Part shown: one piece after another, positions 41,935-46,975 of the stretch | Numbering within the stretch: the stretch's first letter is position 1 | Layout of the letters: each line of letters begins with the position of its first letter | Source of the DNA: an uncultured Alistipes sp. | Lineage (GTDB): Bacteria; Bacteroidota; Bacteroidia; Bacteroidales; Rikenellaceae | NCBI GenBank assembly: GCA_910587675.1 | Contig: CAJUMU010000015.1 | Location: forward strand, 1 to 46,975 | Reading direction: 5' to 3' | DNA length: 46,975 nt | Notes under the pieces: generated by a model | Databases searched by the model: none | The model's input: the letters and a program-made list of their open reading frames with translations, nothing else | Told to the model about the DNA's origin: nothing | Translations under genes and position numbers: made by a program

Positions 41935-43680
41935 CTATTTAACCGTGAACATTACGGTCTTGGCGACGGAGCCTTCGCCGTCGGTCACCGTGAGTTTGAA
42001 ATCGACGGGGCCCGGTATTTCCAACGCCGTCAGCATGGGCACGAACTGCGAGATGTTGAACTGCAACTCCTTCGCGCCGCGCACCTCGTCCTTGGTCTTG
42101 AAGCCCAGCCTGTGCAGCATGCCGTCCATCGCGTCGGTCGCGGGGGCGATCAGATCCATGTGCGAGTCGAGACCCATATCGCGCAGATTGCTCGGCGAAA
42201 GCACCTTGCCGCCTATGTCGACGAGGAATCCCGTGATGCCCGAAGCCGATGCGATCTCGATCACGCAGCAGTCGTCGCCCGACAGATCGTTGGCCACGTA
42301 GCGGCGGTCGATATCGTGGTCGCGCCATACGATCGAGGGGCCGTTCTCCGCGCCGCCGCCGCGACGCACCGTTACCGTGAGGTCGGTGTACGACGTGCGG
42401 TTCTTGGAGTCGGTAGCGGTTATGCGCGCCGTATGGGTACCCGCGAACTCGAACAGCTTGCGCATGGCTGCCGACGTGGCGCGAATCACCTTGGCGCGGC
42501 CGCTCACGCCCACCGTCGTGTAGTCGACGCCGTCGACGGACAACACTTCGGTTATATCCATCGCGCCGTTCTCGTAACCCGCCGCAGCCAACGCCGCCGT
42601 CAGCTCCTCGTTGTCGGACGAGAAGGTCGCCGCGACGCTCGTCACCACCGCGTCGTCGGCAGGGGTGAGGATGAGTCCTATACGGTCGGTGCAGGTGCCC
42701 TCGTCGTCGAAGATCGCACTGCTTATCAGGAACGGATCGGCTATGTCGTGGCGGTTGTCGAGCGTCAGGACGGGCGAATCGGGATCGCTCACCGCGCCGT
42801 CGTCGGGAATCGTCTCCTCGGCGCAGGCATAGAGCGACATGGCGTCCACCTCGATCGGCTCGTCGTCGACCCACGTGTCGACCTGCACCGAGAAGATCAC
42901 GTTACCCTCGTCCGACACCTGAATGGCGAAGGTGAGTTTGCGCCACTGGCCCGCGCGCACGTTGTCGACGGTCTGCGTCATGCTCACCACTTTGTATACG
43001 GGAGGCGCGCCCGCGTCCGAGGTGTTGTACTCGCCCGTGAGGGTCACCTCCAGATTGTTGACCGTCTGCAAGGCCTTGAAATAGCCCGTGCGGGTCTCGT
43101 TGCGCCCGAAGACCAGCTTGTTCTCGCCCAGCTTGGCCGTCACCTGCAACGGGTGCTCGGGCGTCTCGCGGAACTTCGATTTGAGCAGGTCGGTGAAGAA
43201 CACCGATGTCTTGATGTTGGCCAGCTTGCACACCACCGTGGGGGCCTGCGTGGTGATATTCTTGGTCACGGTGGCCGTCACGCTGCCCGTGTAGGCGGGG
43301 CAGTCCCAATCCGCGAGGGGTATGTTGTCGGCATTGGTCGACTTGGCCGTCACGCGGTACTGCCCGGGTTGCAGGGCGATTGGCTCGGTGCGGCGCTTGA
43401 TCGCGCCGTAGGTCTCGGCCAGCACAGTCTCCTGCGACGAGGCGCGCGTTATCGTCACGCCGTAATCGTCGGGCGCCTCGACCGTCTTTTTATCCTCGGC
43501 GCGGCTCTCGATGGTCTCGGCATCGGCGTTCACGTTGACGTTCATGCCCGACAACACCAACCACCCCGTCTCCGAATCGGGATTCTGCCCGCCGCCGAAG
43601 TCGATCTTCTCCTTCTCGCAGCCCGTCGCCAACACGGCGGCCGCGAGGGCGAAAGTTATGATTCCGTTGGTAAATTTCAT
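41935..43680 (-). CDS. DUF4493 lipoprotein with Ig-like repeats
   Basis: The ATG at 43680 gives 581 residues; a TTG three codons earlier is less likely. A lipoprotein signal (MKFTNGIITFALAAAVLATG then C) is followed by a DUF4493 domain: GWLVLSGMNVNV, YGVTITRASSQETVLAETYG, IALQPGQYRVTAKSTNADNI and VVCKLANIKTSVFFTDLL. Two or more beta-sandwich segments follow, ending VDFKLTVTDGEGSVAKTVMF. DUF4493 proteins belong to Bacteroidota surface assemblies of unknown role. It lies 25 bp after the 254-residue relative. Confidence 0.9.
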   Translation of the reverse strand: MKFTNGIITFALAAAVLATGCEKEKIDFGGGQNPDSETGWLVLSGMNVNVNADAETIESRAEDKKTVEAPDDYGVTITRASSQETVLAETYGAIKRRTEPIALQPGQYRVTAKSTNADNIPLADWDCPAYTGSVTATVTKNITTQAPTVVCKLANIKTSVFFTDLLKSKFRETPEHPLQVTAKLGENKLVFGRNETRTGYFKALQTVNNLEVTLTGEYNTSDAGAPPVYKVVSMTQTVDNVRAGQWRKLTFAIQVSDEGNVIFSVQVDTWVDDEPIEVDAMSLYACAEETIPDDGAVSDPDSPVLTLDNRHDIADPFLISSAIFDDEGTCTDRIGLILTPADDAVVTSVAATFSSDNEELTAALAAAGYENGAMDITEVLSVDGVDYTTVGVSGRAKVIRATSAAMRKLFEFAGTHTARITATDSKNRTSYTDLTVTVRRGGGAENGPSIVWRDHDIDRRYVANDLSGDDCCVIEIASASGITGFLVDIGGKVLSPSNLRDMGLDSHMDLIAPATDAMDGMLHRLGFKTKDEVRGAKELQFNISQFVPMLTALEIPGPVDFKLTVTDGEGSVAKTVMFTVK

Positions 43681-43705
43681 ATCTCGCAAATTTTATTTCG
43701 TTCGT

Positions 43706-44470
43706 TCAGGCCTCGGGGTTGAGTTCGATCTCCACGGGGGCCACTTCCATCATATCTTCCTCGGTGCCGAGCGAGAGGATCAACACGCCGCCGCCCGCCT
43801 TCGAGGCGTCGACGGTTATGGTGTGCAGCGCCGAAGCCGCGGCGGTGCCTATCGCAGTCTCGGGGAACGTCACCTCGACGCCGTTCTGCGCCTTGACGGC
43901 CGAACCTTTGAACTTCAGCGTCGTGCCCGCCTTGACGAATATGGTCTGGCCCGAGGTGGGCGTGAAGTGGAAACTGTTGCCCGAAGCGGTGGTCACGGTG
44001 AATTCGGCCGACGAGTAGTAGTTGTCGAACCACTCGGTCGTCGACAGCCGCACGGCCGAATTGGTGAGCTTGGGACGCACCGTCACGGGCGTGGTGCGGT
44101 TGGCCGTCACCTTGAACGCGGTCGAGCCCTCGAAACAGTAGGCCGTGGAGTTCTCCGCGTCGGGATCGCCCAACGAGAAGGTGGCGACGTACTCGCCGTT
44201 CTTCATCAGGGGCTGGTCGTAATCCCTGAAATGCTCATACTCCTCCGAGTAGCTGCCGTCGGCGTTGGCGACCGTCAGTTTGAAATCGGCCGCGGCAGGC
44301 ACCTCTATCGGCAGCTGCGCCGTGGCGCGGGTCATCTCCTCGACCGCGATATCGGGCAGGCAGGCGAAATCCGCCCGCCCCATGCCGTCGGCCTCGGCCT
44401 CTTTCGAGCATCCCGACAGAAGAGCTACCCCCCCCCACCAGATTGCGGCGATTAACGAATACTTTTTCAC
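43706..44470 (-). CDS. DUF4493 lipoprotein with G9 tract in its signal sequence
   Basis: The 254 residues begin MKKYSLIAAIWWGGVALLSG and Cys21, a lipobox. The codons for Trp-Trp-Gly-Gly-Val contain nine consecutive G residues (minus strand, 44436-44428); at nine the frame is open, and one more or fewer would stop synthesis before the lipobox. The mature part is a single DUF4493 domain (PLMKNGEYVATFSLGDPDAE, TAFKVTANRTTPVTVRPKLT, NSAVRLSTTEWFDNYYSSAE). It lies 28 bp after the fimbrillin-like gene. Phase variation is inferred; switching may also affect the downstream genes through polarity. Confidence 0.9.
   Translation of the reverse strand: MKKYSLIAAIWWGGVALLSGCSKEAEADGMGRADFACLPDIAVEEMTRATAQLPIEVPAAADFKLTVANADGSYSEEYEHFRDYDQPLMKNGEYVATFSLGDPDAENSTAYCFEGSTAFKVTANRTTPVTVRPKLTNSAVRLSTTEWFDNYYSSAEFTVTTASGNSFHFTPTSGQTIFVKAGTTLKFKGSAVKAQNGVEVTFPETAIGTAAASALHTITVDASKAGGGVLILSLGTEEDMMEVAPVEIELNPEA
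44428..44436 (-). repeat. G9 tract inside a lipoprotein signal sequence
   Basis: Nine G residues on the coding strand, covering codons 12-15 of the DUF4493 lipoprotein gene. This is a typical contingency-locus site for slipped-strand mispairing. Confidence 0.9.
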
Positions 44471-44498
44471 AAGCGTTATTGTTTTATTTGTTTCTATT

Positions 44499-46349
44499 CT
44501 ATTGGGCTATGCTTACGCGGATGTTGTCGATGTAGAGATAATAATCTCCGAAATAGAACGTCCATCCACTTCTGTTATTGGAAACTTTCCACGATAAACG
44601 GTGTGCCGACGAACAGCCTTGTATGGTGAATGTTTTCGACTGTCCTATGCTTTCATAACCGTTAGTCTTGCTGAGTACTATTCCGCTCTCTATCTGGTGT
44701 TCGATGTCGCTGTTTCCGCCGAATCCTCCGCTTTGCGTCGTATAACCGTAAGCGTATGTCGGAGCCGTATCTTTGTCGGTACGCGTCGTCCCTCCGTCAT
44801 AATCGTAAGTGACCTTTACGTTGACCGTCATTCCGGATCGTATACAACCGATTGGGGCTGAATCGATACGACCGTCGTAACGTCCGTAAGCCAATCCCGC
44901 GCCTTCGAAATGACAACAGCAACGCACTGCTTTTCCGGCCGATGCGCCGACACGCGCCCCGGTCCAACCGGAAAGTCCGTATGTATCAAGAGAGATCGCC
45001 TGCGGATTGGTTGCGTTGCTGCCCGAACCGTGGTTATCGTCGGCGTTGAAAGAGGCTACCCCGCCGAAGTCCTCGAAAAAGAGATACGGTGCCTTCACAG
45101 CCAAGGCGTTGCGGCCGTCGACGACGGGAGCGGCGGGCAACGTGGCGGTTCCCGCGACCACGGCGTGGGTCGAATCGTAACTCAAATCCACCCGCGCGCC
45201 CGCGAAGGCGTCGGGGTAGAACTTGGCGTAATAACCAACGCTGAATTTGCCGTCGGCCGAGGCGCGCACCGTCGCGCTTCGCATGTCGCCGCGGAAACGG
45301 GCGTTCTCGGGAGCCGTTACGGTCAGCAGGTTGACGGGCTCGCCGAGCTGCGTGTGATCGACCGCGAAGTCGAACCACGTCACGGGCTGCTCCGTCCCGG
45401 AGATGGCGAGGTTGATCGGCGTCACGCGCCCCGCGGCGAATTCGCGGTCGACCGAAGCCGAGAGCGTCTCGGCGCAATAGCCGTCCTCGAACAGAGGCGT
45501 GAAAGAGATCTCGCCCTCTATCGGTCCCGCGGCGATGAACACCCAAACGTATTGCGGCGCGTCGTTCGCGCTCGCATCGAGGGGCGCGGCCGACAAATCC
45601 AGATCTATGGCCCTCTTACCGTCGGTAAGCGTAATATCGCCCGCCGAGCCCGCTGCGGGCAGGTCGAACGACATGTCGCCCGCGACCTCGCGCGGGAACT
45701 CCACCAAAAGACGCGTCACGGGCTTGCCCCAGCGGTTCTTGCCCTCGGGAACCCGTATCCGCAGAGCGTGGCAGCGATGGTGCATCGTCAGGCGCACACC
45801 TCCGCCGCCCGAGACCTCCACGAGCTTTCCGCTGCTCGGATCCGACGACATGACGTCGAGTTCCGAACGGTATACGCCGTCCTGCACGGCGGGCAGGGTG
45901 TAGGTCACCCGCCGCCCCTCGACGCGCGAGGGAACGGGGTACACGGCCACGCACTCGTACTCGTCGGCCGCCACCTTCATGTTGCCCGTGAATCGGGCCG
46001 CATTCTCGGCCGACTGGGTGTAGTATCTGAATATCTCGCCCGCGATGTCGCCGCCCCCCGAGGCGTTCGTGGCCCACAGAGCCACATTGTCGCCGTCGGT
46101 CCATCGGACCGTGCGCATGTCGTCGCCCAGCGCGGCGCGGCTCTCGTTCTCCTCGGCCGCTACCCGAGCGTCGGCGTCGAATCCGACCGATATGGGCTCG
46201 TCGTACGCGGCGAAACGGCTCTCGGGCGTCCGCTCGGCGATCTCTATGACGGCCGTGCGGTGAACGCTCGGCGTCACGTCGCTCCGCTTCTCGGAGCAGG
46301 CCGCGAGGCCGACGAGGACTAAAAGTATGTACGATATATTGACTCGCAT
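44499..46349 (-). CDS. Fimbrillin-like lipoprotein, first gene of the surface operon
   Basis: The 616 residues start with a lipobox (MRVNISYILLVLVGLAAC; Cys18). The N-terminal half resembles fimbrillin/Mfa-like proteins, with the typical SRAALGDDMRTVRWTDGDNV-ALWA pattern and RLTMHHRCHALRIRVPEG. The C-terminal half is a jelly-roll-like part ending DYYLYIDNIRVSIAQ, similar to the ends of PCMD domains. Fimbrillins polymerise on the surface after lipoprotein processing; whether this one does is open. The last ~150 residues are less GC-rich than the rest, which may mark a later exchange. Confidence 0.82.
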   Translation of the reverse strand: MRVNISYILLVLVGLAACSEKRSDVTPSVHRTAVIEIAERTPESRFAAYDEPISVGFDADARVAAEENESRAALGDDMRTVRWTDGDNVALWATNASGGGDIAGEIFRYYTQSAENAARFTGNMKVAADEYECVAVYPVPSRVEGRRVTYTLPAVQDGVYRSELDVMSSDPSSGKLVEVSGGGGVRLTMHHRCHALRIRVPEGKNRWGKPVTRLLVEFPREVAGDMSFDLPAAGSAGDITLTDGKRAIDLDLSAAPLDASANDAPQYVWVFIAAGPIEGEISFTPLFEDGYCAETLSASVDREFAAGRVTPINLAISGTEQPVTWFDFAVDHTQLGEPVNLLTVTAPENARFRGDMRSATVRASADGKFSVGYYAKFYPDAFAGARVDLSYDSTHAVVAGTATLPAAPVVDGRNALAVKAPYLFFEDFGGVASFNADDNHGSGSNATNPQAISLDTYGLSGWTGARVGASAGKAVRCCCHFEGAGLAYGRYDGRIDSAPIGCIRSGMTVNVKVTYDYDGGTTRTDKDTAPTYAYGYTTQSGGFGGNSDIEHQIESGIVLSKTNGYESIGQSKTFTIQGCSSAHRLSWKVSNNRSGWTFYFGDYYLYIDNIRVSIAQ

Positions 46350-46376
46350 CTGATTTTCGGCAATTTATAATCGGTA

Positions 46377-46384
46377 CAAAATTA
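46377..46384 (-). promoter_or_regulatory. Promoter -7 element of the surface operon
   Basis: The minus strand reads TTTAATTTTGTACC; TAATTTTG matches TAnnTTTG. About 20 bases upstream lies a T8 run (46401-46408 on the plus strand as A8) that can serve as a weak -33. It lies 28 bp before the ATG and would drive seven genes. Confidence 0.65.
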
Positions 46385-46489
46385 AAAAACGCCTGCGTCG
46401 AAAAAAAACTTTTTCAACGAACCGAAATATTTTCATCACGAATGCAGCGTTTTTGTCGGTCGAAAGACGACATTATAATACTATGTATT

Positions 46490-46660
46490 GCGACTCTGCG
46501 AGTCGCGCGGGCCGTTTCACATGCGCCAGCGCACCGCTTTGCGGTGTTATCTTCGGCGGCTCGCACCTTCGGTGCGACCCCCGCAGCCGCCGAAGATAAA
46601 TTTTGAAGTATCGCGGTTCTTGAACCGCGCGGGCCGCAGCCTCTGCCCCGCGGAGGCCCG
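46490..46660. repeat. Palindrome cluster P2-P3 with hairpins and tail
   Basis: P2 (46490-46506) is GCGACTC, loop TGC, GAGTCGC, followed by GCGGGCCG. CACCGC-TTT-GCGGTG follows at 46532-46546. A long hairpin at 46547-46599 pairs TTATCTTCGGCGGC with GCCGCCGAAGATAA and has an inner GCACC-TTC-GGTGC. P3 (46613-46628) is GCGGTTC, TT, GAACCGC, followed by a 32-base GC-rich tail (46629-46660, GCGGGCCGCAGCC...GGAGGCCCG). No coding frame is credible here. Confidence 0.85.
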
Positions 46661-46872
46661 AATACCTAAATAATATACGTTACCTTTTGCGCGGCCAAAA
46701 GGTAACCCAAAAGCCGCCGCGGTGAAACGATTTCGGGGTCGGTCTCGCGACTGCGCTAAATCGGATGCTTCGCATTTTTGAGGATCAAAAAGTCTCCGAT
46801 TTTTAACGCTTCGTCGCCGCGACCGCCCTTTTTCCGAAATTCTTTCTGCCGCGGGGTAGGCTCACGCATGTG
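46661..46872. repeat. Dispersed repeat, copy B
   Basis: This is the second copy of the repeat at 36137-36375, in the same orientation. Shared blocks are AATACCT, the palindrome GTTACCTTTTG...CAAAAGGTAAC (46679-46706), CCGCCGCGGTGAAAC, TTTCGGGGTCGGTC and the end CTGCCGCGGGG...ACGCATGTG. Its internal palindrome is TTTTTGA-gga-TCAAAAA, different from that of copy A. No gene is seen. Confidence 0.85.
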
Positions 46873-46879
46873 AATTAAT

Positions 46880-46928
46880 GCAGTTCGCAGAACTGCGCGG
46901 GCCGCAGCCTCTGCCCCGCGGAGGCCCG
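46880..46928. repeat. Palindrome P4 with repeated tail
   Basis: GCAGTTC, loop GCA, GAACTGC (46880-46896) is followed by the same 32-base tail that follows P3 (46897-46928). The tail itself can fold, GGGCC with GGCCC and GCCTC with GAGGC. Confidence 0.85.
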
Positions 46929-46975
46929 CTATTCGCACAGCTCATTCACGCGGTCTCCGCAGGCTGCGACCCGAA

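Noticed and set aside
1..46975. tRNA or rRNA genes
   Set aside because: No cloverleaf with TTCRA-type loop and CCA-side stem, and no rRNA segments, were noticed by eye; a tRNAscan-SE run would be decisive.

Overview
The window is a chromosomal segment of a GC-rich Bacteroidota bacterium, most likely Bacteroidales and near Alistipes/Rikenellaceae. The genus is an inference. It rests on the gene order of the ribosomal operon, promoters of the Bacteroidota type (TAnnTTTG at -7, here often TATATTTG), weak Shine-Dalgarno sequences, and the protein families DUF4493, PCMD, fimbrillin-like lipoprotein and DUF4377.

Bases 1-19600 hold the fused str-S10-spc-alpha ribosomal operon on the minus strand: rpsL-rpsG-fusA, rplC to rpsN, then rpsH to rplQ with secY, map, infA, rpmJ and rpoA. 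It has one unusual feature. About 1.1 kb of non-coding DNA separates rpsN from rpsH, with a terminator-like hairpin after rpsN and a TATATTTG promoter before rpsH, so the spc part looks split into two transcription units. A strong terminator follows rplQ, and beyond it lie three tandem copies of a hairpin-rich repeat of about 75 bp.

Bases 19800-25400 are AT-rich. A DUF4377 lipoprotein gene sits downstream of an astacin (M12A) metalloprotease lipoprotein gene that is cut in two by a 3,935-bp IS1595-family element (21004-24938). The element has 25-bp terminal inverted repeats and an exact 8-bp target duplication. Besides its transposase it carries five passenger genes and an elaborate hairpin RNA region: a KilA-N-like protein coupled to the transposase, two small membrane proteins (one with a zinc ribbon), a GIY-YIG/T5orf172 protein and a small unknown. 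This passenger-loaded element is the best candidate here for an undescribed system. The protease gene also carries a separate one-base frameshift at its start.

Bases 25600-36111 hold ordinary genes: two small membrane proteins (one GlsB/YeaQ-like), a MATE transporter with a textbook promoter, a minus-strand operon leuS-esterase-GHL10 hydrolase, and a plus-strand operon of YihY-like membrane protein, Rossmann/DUF2520 protein and KdsC-like HAD phosphatase.

Bases 36385-46349 are one tight seven-gene minus-strand operon for a cell-surface or secreted assembly: a fimbrillin-like lipoprotein, three DUF4493 lipoproteins (one with a C-terminal PCMD domain), two paralogous beta-barrel proteins and a PCMD lipoprotein. 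One lipoprotein gene has a G9 tract inside its signal-peptide codons, a likely phase-variation switch. The operon is flanked by two copies, in the same orientation, of a dispersed repeat of 210-240 bp, with palindromes whose stems change in a compensatory way.
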